Source: Camarhynchus parvulus | Lineage: Eukaryota > Chordata > Aves > Passeriformes > Thraupidae | Direction of reading: 5' to 3' | Length of the DNA stretch: 64,000 nucleotides | Assembly: GCF_901933205.1 (NCBI RefSeq) | Contig: NC_044572.1 | Span: forward strand, 91,106,965-91,170,964 | In this document: piece by piece, positions 1 through 14,100 of the stretch | Layout of the letters: every line of letters begins with the position of its first letter | Position numbering within the stretch: the stretch's first letter is position 1 | Translations under genes and position numbers: made by a program | Notes under the pieces: model-generated | Databases searched by the model: none | What the model saw: the letters and a program-made list of their open reading frames with translations, nothing else | Told to the model about the DNA's origin: nothing

Positions 1-1400
1 CCACTCACAGCCCATGGGAAAAGTGCTCACACTGGAGCAGGTGGATGCCAGAGAAAGCTGTGATCCAGTGGCAGACTCAAATAGAGAGAGAGGTCTCCTG
101 CGTCCAGAGATAGAGGCTCTTTCTAGAGGCCCTTTCTTCCAAACTAGAGCAGCCTGTCCTTAGAGGACTGCATCCTGTGGATGAGTGACCCACGCCACAG
201 CGATTTTGGGAAGACTGTTTGCCCGTGCAAGGGACCCCATGGCATAGCAGAGAGAAGACTCCTCTTCCTGAGAAAACAGAGGAAGATCTTGAGTGACAAA
301 CTGACCAAAACCCACAAGCCCTGTCTCCCTGCACTGTTGGTGGTAAGGAGGGAAGAGCTGGGGGGAAAAAAAGTGTTTCAAAGGCTTATTTTTTTTTAAT
401 TCGAACCTGTTTTTTGCCATAGAGTGTTTTCTTCCAATCCACAACTCATGAGACCTTCGTTGATTTTTTTTCTCTCTCCTCTGCCCAGCTGAGAGCAAGA
501 GGGGTGAGCAAATGACTTTCATGGGTGGCTGGCATTAGGGCCAGTGTCAAACCATGACAGCTGCCAGGACTTCAGTGGCTGGCGTGGGCAGTAGAGCCAT
601 GACTTGCGGGCAGCAGTGGCTCTGGTGGGCATTGCTGAGGCTGCTGCCTGGAGAAGAAGCACTGCTGGTGCCTGAATACTAACCCTCAGCTCACCAGGAT
701 ACATCCAGGACAAAATGATAAGCTGGGAGCAGGGTGCAGCTACCAGCTGGACAGTAGCTGGTAGCTAGTGGCTGTCTTACCAACCATGCAGTGCTGAAAG
801 TTAGATTGGGTCAGGATGATTGTTGGGATGTCTTTTTTTCCTATTAGTCAAGCAGGTTTTCCAAGTTTATATGTTGTTGCAATTTTTATTTTTCCGGGGC
901 CTCTTTCCTTGGGTCAAAAAATGTGTAGTCTAGAGCTCTTTTGTTTAGCTCTCAGCTTGAGAATGGGAAAAAGTTACTCATGGCTGAGTTCTCTGCATAT
1001 AATTGAATTTCCTGGGTCTCTGAACAGTGATTGAAACTGGTTCTATCTAGGACATTAGTAGTAAGAGCACCTAGGAGTTCAGTTGGCAGGTACAGGTACG
1101 CTTTCTCTGAAAACCCAACCCAAATAGGAATGCTACCAAGAGCTGGGGACTTTGGTTATTTTGTGTGTACTTAAATGTTATCTGTGCTGATCAGCCTCCT
1201 CAGTATTTGGTTGTCTTTGTTTTCATTTTCACATGAACACAATGATGGTGCTTTTAAACTGAGGTATTTCAGGCATAGTCTTACGCAATTTGCTCTTATA
1301 CAGCTGAGACATGGGAGCCTATCTGTCTATGACAAGGATTAGTTTATTGCTTATTTAAAAGAGATCTTGAAAACTTGTTTATAACTGTTTACATACAATT
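1..1400. other. No gene seen; unannotated intergenic DNA
   Basis: I see no credible exon, RNA gene or bounded mobile element here. Short open frames exist on both strands but lack splice signals and family resemblance. GC is moderately raised around 520-700, without a CpG island. Confidence 0.5.
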
Positions 1401-1545
1401 TTTTCAACAATTCAGATTGCCTAAGGCTACAGCATGTTCCCTATGCTTATGTGCAGTGTGTAACCCCCATGTGGCCTCAGGCAAATGGAGTGGTTAAAAG
1501 ATTTATGCACTATGTGGATAAACAAAATCTGGGAGAATTTCCCTG
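1401..1545 (+). pseudogene. Decayed Ty3/gypsy-like integrase fragment
   Basis: The frame through about 1460-1510 reads VTPMWPQANGVVKRFM, then meets a stop at about 1545. In Ty3/gypsy integrases the end of the catalytic core commonly has the shape TP-x-WPQANG-x-VER-F-M, just after the last catalytic glutamate region. Here the usual VER is VKR. Reading further needs frame changes; a weak SYMLA-like stretch near 1600-1620 would fit the next conserved block. The rest of the element is not recognisable and no LTRs were found. It could be chance similarity; the agreement over about 12 residues is the only support. Confidence 0.35.
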
Positions 1546-2284
1546 AGGCTTTGGCTGGATTGGCAAAATGGTGTGATTTTAAAACATGATAGCTAGTACC
1601 TGGTATTTCTCCTATATGCTGGCCTGATGAGGAAAAATCTGTATGAAAGAACCATAGATTTTTAATAAACCCTACTTTGGCATAGCAGATGCTCACAGCT
1701 TGCCCTAACTAATGTTTTATAGGACAGCAACTACCATCACTGAAATAAAACTTTCTTCTTAGAGCAAACATAACCTGGCGCAAAACAAATACTTTGAAGA
1801 CTTTCAAGAATTTCCCTGACCGGGCCATGCAAAGAACACACCAGACAGATGGAAAATTAGGGAATTTCTCTTTCTGAGTAGGAAGCAAAGAGTAGGCTGC
1901 CAAAATCTCCTGCGGGTTAGGATCCTGGCCTGACCCTTGTGGAGGATTTCCTGGAGCCCAGTATCAATGGGAACAATTCCACAGGCTAAAAAATTGGAGG
2001 ATTTCACCTGCAATGTGTTTCCCTTGTTCTGGTTTTGTGTTAAACCCACAAAAGCCTAGAATTTAGTGGAGTGGAAGTAGCCGAAGGATGTGGAAAGCCT
2101 TTCTCACTCTTACTCAGCTTGCAAGCAAAGTACAGCAGGCTATTTATAGGCAGCGTGCAATACTGATTTCTCTAGGGAAGAGATTGATCTTCTCTCAGTG
2201 TAAGCCAGTCCCTCACCGGCTCAGCCCAAAACGAAATAGAGATGCTGCCTTGGCTTCCAACACCGAGGAGGAAATAAATTTTAA

Positions 2285-2680
2285 AACAGCCCCGGCCGTG
2301 GCAGCGGCACCGCCGACCCTTGCGCGGCATCTTTAGAGCCCCTCTCCGGGGACAGCTCGGTGGGTGCCGGGGTGCGCGGGGGATCCCCAGTCCCGGCGGC
2401 GCCCCTGGAGCCGCTCGCACGGAGCACCCGGGGAGAGCGGCGGTCCGGGGATGCTGCCGCTCTTCGGGAGGAGCAGCCTTCCCGCCGGGAGCTCCCGCGG
2501 CCCCGGCCCGCGGCTGCCGCCCGCTGGAGGGAGCGGGCAGGGCCGGGGCCCGGGCTCTGCGCGGCCCCGGGCCTCTGGCGTTTCTTCTTCTGCCGCCCGC
2601 TGCCTCTGGATCGAGTTACCGCATCCCCGGGAAAGGCCCCTGATCTCCGCGGGACGGCATCGGGACGAGGAGTAGCCCCA
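2285..2680. promoter_or_regulatory. Orphan CpG island, possible promoter
   Basis: About 400 bases of very GC-rich, CpG-dense sequence sit abruptly in AT-rich DNA. Long open frames cross it on both strands, as expected of GC-rich DNA, and none resembles a known protein. In human the next gene beyond MSANTD3, in the same orientation, is TMEFF1. I looked for its signal-peptide and follistatin-type coding sequence here and did not find it. The block could start a noncoding RNA or an alternative transcript, or be a CpG-rich enhancer. Confidence 0.45.
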
Positions 2681-2699
2681 GCTACCTGCGAGGCAGGTT

Positions 2700-5600
2700 G
2701 GCTGCCCATCACTTCTCACTCTCAGGGTTACTCTGCTAGAGTTCCTTTTTTTTTTTTTTAATAAAAAGCCGTTCAGCAATCTTTTTTATTCCTAAAGGGA
2801 TTTATTATGCATTCCGCTCATACTGGCTTGCCAAATTCCAGTTTACAACCCCACACGATGTCTCCCATTACGATGGCTGGTATAAACCACCGTCTCTCAC
2901 TCATGGCTTTGAGAGCTCCCATCAGCACACTCACCTGTTCTGTTTCAACATCGGTGTGAAATGTAGGTGTGAGGTCCAACAATATTTTGTTGTTGCACTC
3001 CCCAGGGCTACACGGGAAGGTAGCACTTCCATGTCTTACCACCATCCTGCCTTTATGCCTCCTTTTAATCCTTTGTGCTGGTGCAAGCCCTCAGGAGCCC
3101 CTGTTAGATGCCCGCCCCAGTGATCCAGTAACACTACCGGCTCAGAGTGTAGGCTTTTCCCTGTAGCCTCTGCACACCAGTTCCAAATTCAAAGTTTTGT
3201 CTTTGCTTTGAGATGCCTTTGTAAACCAGCCCATCCCACAGAACAAGCCAGGCTGTATCATGTGTATGTCCTGCCCAGTCACCTCTCGGTAAAGTTGGTG
3301 CCACTGTAAATGACAGTGGTGATTTGCACATTTCCTTCAATATTATTCCTGCTACTAATACCTGTGGAACAGCTCTAGAGAAATCTTTGACCAACAACTG
3401 TTTTTCAAGTGTTTTTATGTCTGTCAGCTAAGTAGATGAAAGGCCATTTAATTTGGACTGTTTCTTTTCCATAAGTCATGCTAAACTGAAGCAAGGAGTT
3501 TATCAATGCTCATGTGATTTTAATCAGTGCAGTTACCTTTTTTTTATCATAATTCTGACTTTGCCTAAGAACAAAACCAGATTTATTTGATAAGGTTGTG
3601 GGATTTTTTTCTGTAGAAGGGACACTAATTACACACAGCTTTCCCTCATGACCCTTTTCTCAACCAGCAGCCATCAATGGGCCTCGAGTTTTCAGAATTT
3701 TCCCAGTCTTCCAAGGTGAGTATCAGTTGAACACTAATGGTCAGCCATTATTCCTTGGACTTTTGGAACGAGTGTCCTGCACATTTTAATGAAAAAACCC
3801 CAACCGTCCAAATTTGGTCTTTCCCTCTAGAAGAAATCCAGTGTTCTCTTTTTGTAGAAAGGACTATGGGATTCTCAGCCATCCTCATATGACAAGTAAT
3901 CCATCACTTATAAAACAATATCTCACTGCTTTCTAAATCCATAAGGTACTTGTACTTTTAATATTTTCCTTTTTTGTATCAATAGCAATTTACCACTGGA
4001 ATATACTAATAGGAACATATAGTTTAAAATTTTAAGTGGTTTTGGTCTCTGTCTTGTATACCTCAGAAACTCTCCTCTTGTATTTAGGTCCGCTGGTCAA
4101 GACTTCTTTTCCTACTATTTATTACTGATGAACCTCATTGGCTTCTTGTCTATATTTATTACTATCAATTTCCATTTCCTTCTGTTTGATAGACGGTGCT
4201 CTTTAACAAGTCCATTTATTTCCACTTTGAAGTGAACTTGGCTTGTGTTGTTTTCCTCACTTTGTCACTGAGAAGATGAACCGTGAAACCTTCCAACCCA
4301 GCTGGTTTAGAAATTAAAGGGGTTTGGTGGCAGTGTGGTAGTGAGTCACAGGGAACCAGCCAGGTTTATAACCATTTGTCATATGAGGTCCTTCAGTTCA
4401 TGGTTTTACCTTTGTCATGGAACATTCAAATTATCTGGAAAAAAAATCCTGATTATGGCCTACTGTGCTGAATCTTGTAGATTTGATTACAAGGAAAAAC
4501 TGTTGAGTTTGATGATTTCACCAGCCACAAACCTGGTTGCCTCTGTTCAGGAATCTAAAGTGGCAAGGTAAAGGTTGTAGACAGAAACCTTCAAACCTGT
4601 CTTTTTGCACACTCTGGAAATCTTCAGTAAGGTGAAATGATTTAAGGAGAACTCTGCTGGCCAAAGGCAATCATCTAGCATGAAGGTTTTTTTAACTCAA
4701 TGGAACTATTCCTTTCCTCACAGAAAATAAGTTAGCAAAGAAGAGTTGGAAAAGAAAAACTGCAAACAGTTTTAAGTGAAGAGTGTCTGCTTGAAAACTA
4801 TCAAAGTGAAGTTCTGTCCTTACTTCTCTGTACAATTATTCTACTCTTGGTCTTTTCTTTCATATCTCATGAAAATATTTGTGGTCTTCTGATCAAATGC
4901 GCTGGAAGAGAATTGTTGTTCTTTTTCTGTATCAATTAAAAGCCAGCCTTGTGTTGCTGTAAGAGAAAAAGACTAAATGAACTATTAATATTATTAGTAC
5001 TTATCTTATTTGAACCAGATTTGAGATATATGAGTTCCTAACTCGAGGTTATATATGGAGAGAGAGGGCAGCAAGATAAATTGGCAGCAATTGGCTTTAG
5101 AACTGATCATGAAAAGTATTTCTTAACCCTGGTTATATTTGGAACACATTGTTACTTATAGTTTACATAGGTTCAGAAATATCTTGCACAGATTCCTACA
5201 AGAAAAATCCAGTGAAGATCATTATATAGAAATATTCCACTAAGGTCTCACAGACACTCTACCTCATGGAGCAGTGCATGCTGCGAAATATTGTACACTC
5301 ACATTTATTTTAACTATATACAGGGCAGATGCTAAAATCCCCTTTTGTAGGTAGGACACTGGATTAGATGGAGCTGTGGCCTGACCCAGAACAGCTTTTG
5401 CATGGTCTTATGTACATGAATCCAGCTCTCCCTACAGCTGCATCCCAGTTCTTCTGGGATGGACATTGGAAACCTCACTATCAGGTTCTACATGTGGCGT
5501 AGACAAGACACCATTGGAAAACTGCCCATGCCAGTGTGGCTTTCAGCACATATTGCCTGTGCAGGAAACCTGGAGAAGCAGGGGAAAAGGTCAGACTATC

Positions 5601-7523
5601 CTAATCCATTTACTGCTCTCCTTCTCCTCTCCTTCCTTCTAAGCACTTGTGGGTTTTCAAACCCCACTGTTCATCTTCATGCTTGTGAGTGGCACAGATT
5701 TTGGCTTTCTTGGATGTGTCACAGCATGGTTTAGTTTCCTGGATTTCTACATAGTTTTTGAACTGAGATTATGAAGGTGCTCTTAGTAGGAACCAATTCT
5801 TTTTATTGCCCAGCTGTGCCTGACACAGGCTGTCCAGAAGCAAACTGCTGCTGCTAAACTCAAAATCAAACCTGGCCTGCCAATAGGTCTACAGTGAGAA
5901 CATTTGAGGGGAACCTATGACTGTATCAGCACTTAATCAAACCAAATATAAAGTTCTGTGGTGAATATGTACAACAGGCCTCACAAGCAACACTTTCTCC
6001 CACAAAATCTGGCAGTGCAACTAAGAAAGTTGCTCTGTTCCATGCTGCTGAGTGTAGTTTAGTTTAAGAGACAGAAATAGCACAGTTGTGTGTAAATTAC
6101 ATGACATTATTTGAAAACAACTCTGAAAGAATAGAGACTAAAAATCTCATCTAATTAATGTGTAACAATAGATGATGATTTATTGACTCCTCTGTGAATA
6201 TACAGTTTCTATTGGCAATATTTAGATATGTTTTCTCAGAAATTCGTAATTATTTTTGTTTAGTAATTTATGATGAAACATTTTACAAGAAACAAGGCAC
6301 TAAAACGTACAGTTAGTCATCCTTATTACATATGCTGGGAGTGTCAAACATACAGTACATTCCCCTGGCTTAAACAATTATTAAATTTCTTCCCCCAGCG
6401 GTACTTCTTGTTGAAGCCATGAGAATATACATATTTTAGGGTCCTACTTTTCCTCCTTTTACTCACTGTTTCCGTAGGAAAAACAAAGAATTTGCTATGA
6501 ATATTAGCTACACAATAAAGATAATGAAAACATCATTCATCACATTTCTAAGGACTCAGACATACTATGAGATCCTTACAGATTCAAACTATAACGTGGG
6601 TATTTTTTATTAATTAAAAAACCAAACAGCAGTACAAATAAAATTTGTTTAAAGGTGCAATTCTAGAAGCTACTTCTATGCACTCCAGAACAAGCTCTGT
6701 TTGGTGTCTGAGGCACTAAAATACTAAAACAACACTTTACAACAGGTGAGATGACTGGGCTGACACCATGCTAGGAAAATCAGATCAACCTAGTGGCTAC
6801 CAGTTGGCTAAAAAGGAGATCTTAATAGCGCACAGTTTTTAGCCCAATTTAAAAAGCAAACCGCAGAAAAGAATTGTCGCTACTAAAAGGCAAAGACCAC
6901 AAGGGATACCATCTATTACTCCATTAAAATACTTAGTATCAGAAGGAGTGATACATGTTCAAGGATCTTATGACAAACAGCCCAGTACTTAAGTGCTCAT
7001 TCTGTTTCAGGTTCTTGCTGACCATAAGCACAAACATGTCAAAATGTAATTTTACATATTGTTAAAATACAATGGAATCTAATGTCACGTACAATACCAT
7101 GTAAAGAAACAGTGGTTTCCTAATTATTTGACCATTTATACAAAAACACAATGAGGAGCACTTAGATTCAGGTTTCTTCTTGAGATTCTCAAGCTCCTGT
7201 GATAGCAATATTTTAGAGATCCAATTTTTAATGCCTCTGCATTTGGACTGCAGTGATCCTGAGCCTCCTGAACACACATGGAAAGATTACCACTTTCAGA
7301 GGTTTTCAGAGGATCCTTGCAGTCTCCTTAATCAAACAAATTCAGGTGCAAATTCAGCACTGGAGGAATATACATGCAAAACAGGGGACGATTCTGCTGA
7401 ATAAGAAAAAGTGATGGTGGAGATATAACCACATGGCACAACCTCAAATAATACCCTCGGCCACTGCCAAATTCAAGTGAAAGTTTCTTTTTCACTTTGG
7501 AGAGATAAAACTTCTCAAAATAT
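2700..7523. other. No gene seen; AT-rich intergenic DNA
   Basis: Only short open frames without splice-site support, plus runs of A or T, were seen. No exon of a recognised family and no bounded repeat was identified. Confidence 0.5.
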
Positions 7524-7528
7524 GGCCA

Positions 7529-8175
7529 TGTCTTGGTTTGGAAAGACAGATGTCTGCTAAGGAAGGCAGGAGGCCCCCCTGAAATGAAAAAAACCCCTTC
7601 CCTCCAAATTACTATAAATTTTAAATTAAGGGGCTCTCGGGCAAAAAATACGGGAGCAGGAAATAAGAGTCCTTTACCAGGGAAGAAAATTTAAAAAAAA
7701 AAGATAAAATAAACAATGCAGTAAACTAAACAACACTGACAGTGTCAGAACAGAACCTGACACCCTGTTGGTCAGGGTGTTGGTAGCAGTCCAATTGGAA
7801 TTGTGGTGCAGTCCTCCTGAAGTGTCAGGTGTGATTCTGTTGGAGCAGGAATCCTGTAGAAAGGTGTAGTCTTCCTCTGAAGAGAGGCAGCTGTTCCTCT
7901 GGGAAATCCAGTGGAGAAAGCCATGCTGGTGTTCCAGAATCTCAAGATTATATCTGGGTAGCAATGCTTGGCTCCTGCCTTTGGGCAGACCATCTCACAA
8001 TGGGATGCTATAGTTCTTATCAGTCATGCAGTGACATTCAGTAGCCTGTTATCAGCAGAGGTCTTCTTGGAGGGAGGAGTGGTTGTGGAAGAGAGAAAGA
8101 AAACTGCCCACTTAATAGAAGACAAATGCCATACTGATGGCAAATAGAATACAATTTGCTTGGCAATCCAGGACA
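7529..8175 (-). mobile_element. Solo LTR of an endogenous retrovirus (ERVL-like)
   Basis: The element begins TGTCTTGG and ends CAGGACA, so it has the TG...CA ends of an LTR. It is flanked by an exact 5-bp target duplication, GGCCA (7524-7528 and 8176-8180). A 5-bp duplication is typical of class III (ERVL) elements. No gag, pol or env sequence adjoins it, so it is a solo LTR of 647 bp left by recombination. From memory it resembles a common passerine LTR family whose sense strand would be the minus strand here; the orientation is less sure than the boundaries. The short open frames inside it are LTR sequence, not genes. Confidence 0.85.
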
Positions 8176-8180
8176 GGCCA

Positions 8181-11100
8181 CTATTAATGTATCATCACAA
8201 GATGGTAGTACTAGCAGAGACGTCCGTAAGACATTTGAAAACATATTATCTCTTTCCACTTCTTGGGTACTGTAAAAATAATGCTGTTAAACTGCATGAT
8301 TTTTTGGAAGCAAGAGGTTCTTCCTCAGCAATGCCAATCAGTCAAAAACCCAGCAGGTCAGCACCTCTGAAGAATAAGCCCTATACACACGAGTGCTGCT
8401 GGATGGCAGCTGGTGGTAGAACAGCTTGTGCAACCTGTGACTGGAAGTTCAGAAATGCAACCACAAAAAGAAGGGCACGAGCAGGGCTATGCCTTTAGGT
8501 CTGTGGGAAGCAGGACAGACTGCAATATCACTGCATTTGCATTTACTGATTGCCAGAACTTTTTCTTCAGCTACTGTTGTAAAATGCCATAGCCTCTGCA
8601 TCTCAAGAAGATGAAGATCAGATCTCTCATTATTTAACCTAAAACTTTTGAGGAAAAGAAAAAGTGGAAAATATAAACAAACTCAAAAGTCCACATGTAG
8701 CTGAGAATACAAAATATTACAAAAATGCAATTGGTTTATATGTAATATGTTTATTTGGTAGAATTTATGTATATATTTAAGTGGACATGGATTAAAACAG
8801 TTGGCTTTATTTTTTTGTATTATTTAAGAATGCTGACAGGAAACTGCACCTGTCAGACTGAAGCTGTGTTAATTTATTGCTCTTGGTAATTGAACACTGG
8901 CAAGGCATAATTTTAAGTTGCCCCATGATTTGGAACATTTTAATGTACAACGATTTAAAAAACCAATGGTTTACCACCCAAAGACAGTTTTATGCATCAC
9001 TAAAATTGCTCACGGCTGTCCTATGTCCTTACATGTGTTTGAAGCTGTGGCAGGATGTGGGATTAAGTTTGCTGTGCTGTGGGGCTTCAGCCACTTGTGT
9101 CTATGCTGGGTATAAGAGAAGGGCCTAAGTTTAGGTCAGTCCTGTCCCATAACTGATGTTCTCAGCCTGGCTCCCTGACAGCACACTTGCACTGGATTTA
9201 CAGAAGTAGAGCTGGTGGCATTTGGACCAGATTGAGAGCAGAGATCAACACATATCTACTGAGGCCAAGGGACAGTGTGGAGAAATTTGCTGGCTTCAGA
9301 TGGATTGTGGAAATGTAAACTGGAAGTATGCAACTTATTTATCAGACTACTAGAGGAGTAAAAGCAAGATTTACCCCATAAGACAGTGTTTTAACTGGCT
9401 GAGACAAAGCACCATTGTGATAATTTATTCATTATACCTCTAAATTTGCTGCCTTATCAATTTTAGCGATACAGTTAGCAATGATGGTTGTCCTTGCTGG
9501 CTAAAACCTCTTATTTTTTTTATTCAAATACATCCACCACTGCTGATTTGGTAACTGGAAAAGATGCCAGGCAACTTGAGAATGTGAGCACCTTGCCATG
9601 GTTGAACTGGCACCACCGTGTGGCTAAGTATATCCCAGCAGGAGTATTTAATTTGAGGTAAACAGCATAAAATCAGCAGGGGAAGACTTCTTATGCTCTC
9701 AGCCACCAACAGAGCGCAACTTAATGGCCATTCCAGCCTCAGAGCCCTCCTGCAGGCCAGCAATTGAAAGCAAATTAAGTGCATTTTGGAAACCAGTGTT
9801 GCTTTATTTGGCAAGGACTTCTCATTATGCTTCATTTGAGACAGAAAGTTGGAGGTAAGGCAATATTTGTATTGGATATTATTGTTCCCAAAGCAGAGGT
9901 TGAACCTCTCTATTAGGTCAGAAGCGATAACTCCCAGCCTGCCAAAATTTCTGCCCTGGTTTAAATACCAAATTCATCACATCACCTCCCTAATTTGCAC
10001 TTTTCAGAACCTCAGTATTTATAAAACCTTTTTCAAATAAATTGAATTTGTGTTGTGTGTCTCAATTTGGACTTCCCACAGTCCATGGGATTAGAATTCA
10101 AATAGTTATAAAGCCAAGCAATTCATTGGGCTGAAGGAGTGATCAGTGGGACCACATAGGTGTCTAACAGAACAAAACAATTTTTGGCAAAGCTTTGGTG
10201 AGAGTTACAGGTTAAATTTCAAAACTCCATAATTTAACAGACGCAGAATTTCTCCTCCTCCCCACATTATAGTGTGATGCAGAATGTGTGGCAGGAGTTT
10301 ATATGGGCAATTCAGCTGGTCCATTTGTGGCTTAGTACATAATTTCAGGGCATAACTCAAAGAAAAGAAAAGGGATCCGTACATGACCAAACAATGGGCA
10401 GAGCTTGAGCAGCTCATATGGCAACTTGTAAGTGCCATATAAAAAATAAATTACTACTAAATAGGCATATAATTCCAGTTTCATGTTCTGGTCTCTTCAA
10501 GAACAGCCTCTTATAGCTGAGAAGGAATATCTGAAGATTTGTGGAATACAATTAATCTCAAATTGTGCTGAATACAAACCCACTTCAACTCTCTTGCCAA
10601 ACAAATTTGATTGATGAGGTGCTCTAACAGTTGGTTAGAGACTGAAGAACACAACTATTCTGAAGCTGGACTGAACAACAAAAGGAAAACAAAGAATCTT
10701 AATCAACATTTGAAAAACTCACCTGAATAAAAAAAGCACAATCTACAAATCTATCTTGACTTATTTCTGTTAAAACAGAGTCTTGTTTCCCTAAATACAT
10801 ATATGTCTAGTGTAGACTTTGTATCTAGCCAGCTCTTCGTTGAGAAGGGAACAGATTGCTTCTAGCAATTTGAGTGCTTAATTTTTAATTTTTTTTGGTT
10901 CCTTTTACTTTTTTTGTGTGGCTGTTTTGACAGATTAGAAGATTTGGCAAAAATACTTCTTGATTCTTAGAGAGGTTGACCGTCTGGTGAGATTCATCCA
11001 CACATTCTCCTGAATAAAATAGTTTTACAACCCCTAGCCATGGAGTGGACAACCTTTTTCTTCTCCTTGCTGTATATCCTATGCCATTTGCAGACTATGT

Positions 11101-14100
11101 GCTGGACAGATTTCACGTGGCTTTCCAAAGTGCATGTGTGTCTGGATAATGTAATCTTGGAAAACCATCCAACTTCAGTTTTACAAAGAGTGAGGTCTAA
11201 TAACTCTGGTGGGATTCCTACCTGAAAGTAGCTACTTTTCTTATTGTCAGACAGTTGTGAATGCTATGATAGAGGTGTCCAGAGTCTCGAAGGAAAGAGA
11301 AGTGAAGACCATGAGGGGAAATTGTTTGACATGTGTGACAACATTACCTCTTGGGACAGCTAAAAGCTGTCTTCACTTTGACTCATTCTGAAAACCAGCC
11401 TTTTTTTTTCTTTTTGACTTTGCAAGTTTTTCATTTGTTATTGACATGACTGACGGTGTTGTCAGATGCCTAATCCCTTCACCATCAGAACAGTAAAATT
11501 TTCAGAGCCTTAGCTAGTATATTTCTATTTTATAGCTCTAGTTTTAGGTCCAGCAATCTGTCCAGATTTCTACGTGCACCTTAGTTAGATATCAGAGAAT
11601 CAAGCTGATCATCAGCACAGAAGTCAGCCTGTGATACCAGAAACAGAGGCTACTGCTTGCTTTCACTGGAAAACATATTATCCTATTCTTATAGGTGGCA
11701 ACCAATGGTCATCTTTCTTTTTATCAAATGTACAAAATTCAGGGAGAGTGATGATGAGTGAATATACAGTCAAATATCTTGAGAAGAAACAGAAAAATAA
11801 AGTGGGAAGACAAGTAATACTCTAATGAAAGCAACTAAGGTATATCAAATTTTCAAAAATAGCAAGGTAGCTCAAAATATGAAATCACAGGACTACCTGT
11901 GTGGGACTTGTCTGGAAAAAAATCAATTAGATGTTATTTTAAGATTTATATGTGATTCCTCTACCCGCAGAGTAGCAAAATACAAACGTGTACAGTTTAT
12001 TATTTCAATGTCATAATGAGAGAAATACCTGAAAACATGATGCTACATGATACTACATGAAAGTGTGATTGTACAGACTGTAACCACATAGATTCAGAAC
12101 AAAACTGGAACATTATAATGCAAGTGGGGAAGAAGGAAAAGGACACATAAAAGCCACTGTAACTACAACCAGAAAAAAAAATCTGCAAAAGGTCATTGAA
12201 AACATCTATGCAATCATACAAATACTTGGGAGACTGCTAAAATTTGGTATTGGAAGCACACAGAGATGAATGCTCATTAAACAAAATTCAGCACAACATC
12301 CTCAGCTGCACTATATGCTCAGAAAAAGGCAGCCCTGAGCCATCCCTCTTTCTCTGGTCACAGGGCTGCAGTGGGAATATTGCAACCCTGAGTAGCAATA
12401 GTTCACAGTCTGAGTGCTGAGCCCAAAATCCAAGGGCTGACTTCAGCCACACCAGGTGCACCTGCTCTGTAAGGATCACTTCTCTGAGCAGTGCCTGGGG
12501 AGGGCTGTGTTTTCAGCCCTGCCTAAACACATCTCTGCAGTGTAGGAAGGAGCTTCAGAGAGAGGATTTGTGGCAAGCAGCAAGCTCCCTTGCTTTGGTG
12601 ATAAAGCAGCCTGGGCGTTGAAAGAAGTAGAATAGATGTCAGGATAGGTTGTTTGTCAAGGTAAGAACTTTCATTTGAGGAAGCTGTGAAAGGATTCCAC
12701 TGAGACTCCTCAACTACCGAGGAAGAAGGAATTTTTTTACCAGGAAACCTCAAACCTAACTTCTGCAGAACCCCAAGGATTTAAGAAGAACCAAAACCAA
12801 TTACACAGCTGCAGCACCCTGCATTAGCTCTGGTCCTGATGAAGAACATCATGGTCACAGACTGTCCTCCCAAATTACATGGAACTGGAATGGAGGAAGT
12901 GCTCCTCTTCATTTCTCAGTACTAACCTCTCCTCAAAATCCTCTATGTTTCCTAGCCTGCGTGCACAATCCAGAATGTACTGGCAGCTGTGTGGAAAAGG
13001 TAACTAACCATGCTTTCTGTGGAAAGGGAAGGTGAGCACCCATTAATGTCCAAATGCTGTGATATGGGCAGTCTGGGCAAAACGAAGGAAAAAGGAAAAC
13101 ACATGTCCCTGAATGAAACCCCCTGCTCATACTGCTGATTAAAAAACTAAGGGTGAACAGAGACATATGGAAAAAATGCAGGAGGAAAAAAATCAAGACA
13201 TGAAAAAATTTATACTAGGCAAGAAAATAGATCACCTTTCACCCAGGAAAGACAGCACCTGGAGCTAGGTTCATGCTAATTTGGGGAGCATAAAGGAATT
13301 AATCACACCTTTCTAGAAGGCCTTTGTTTTCCTTCATAAGAATACAGAGGCTGAGGACAATGGCCACTATGTATGTGGTGTACATGCTTTTGTGTGGAGT
13401 TAAGAAGGGATCATTTTGCCCTGTGTATCTTTTAAGTTCATTCTTGACAAAAAGTTTTATAGCAAATCCAGGAAAGAACAGGTATGTTCTTCTTAAAATA
13501 CTGCTGTATTCTATCTGTGGAAAAACCTGGAGAATATGCATATATTCCTTGGCCAAATGGTTAAAGGAAAACACAATTATGTGAAAGTATTTGAATGATG
13601 TAAGCTAGAAAAAAGGAGAGAGAAACAAATGGACCTACTGTCTGAGATGGCTATATTACATATAAGAAAAGTCAAACACAAGTATAGATAAACTCTACTA
13701 CCAGAGGGAGTAATTGCAGCAACAATAAAGGCAAAAGTAATTTCTCAAGTAATTTCAATTCCATCACATTGATCACTTTATAAAGCCAAAGTAGGGCAAG
13801 GAGATACATTACTTCCTCCTGTTGATCTTTTACATTTTTCTGTGTTTATCACCCAATTTTACATCAACCAACAGTCAACCACAAATGGGAAAGCAAGAGC
13901 CTGTCACCTGTGAATGAGCTATTGTCCCTACCACAAAACCATCTTGTATAATTTATGTTAGGTGTAACATTCCCATTCTTCCCCTATGCATGTAATGATC
14001 ATTCTTTCTTTCATACCTTCATCTTGGCTCTTTCTAATATTTCTCTTATGATCTTCTTTCTTGTAAATAGAACCTGAATTAAAAGGGTCTATTGTTCAGC

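Noticed and set aside
2281..2779. Overlapping frames of 100-148 codons on both strands in the orphan island
   Set aside because: Composition effect; checked for TMEFF1 signal peptide or follistatin cysteines and found none.
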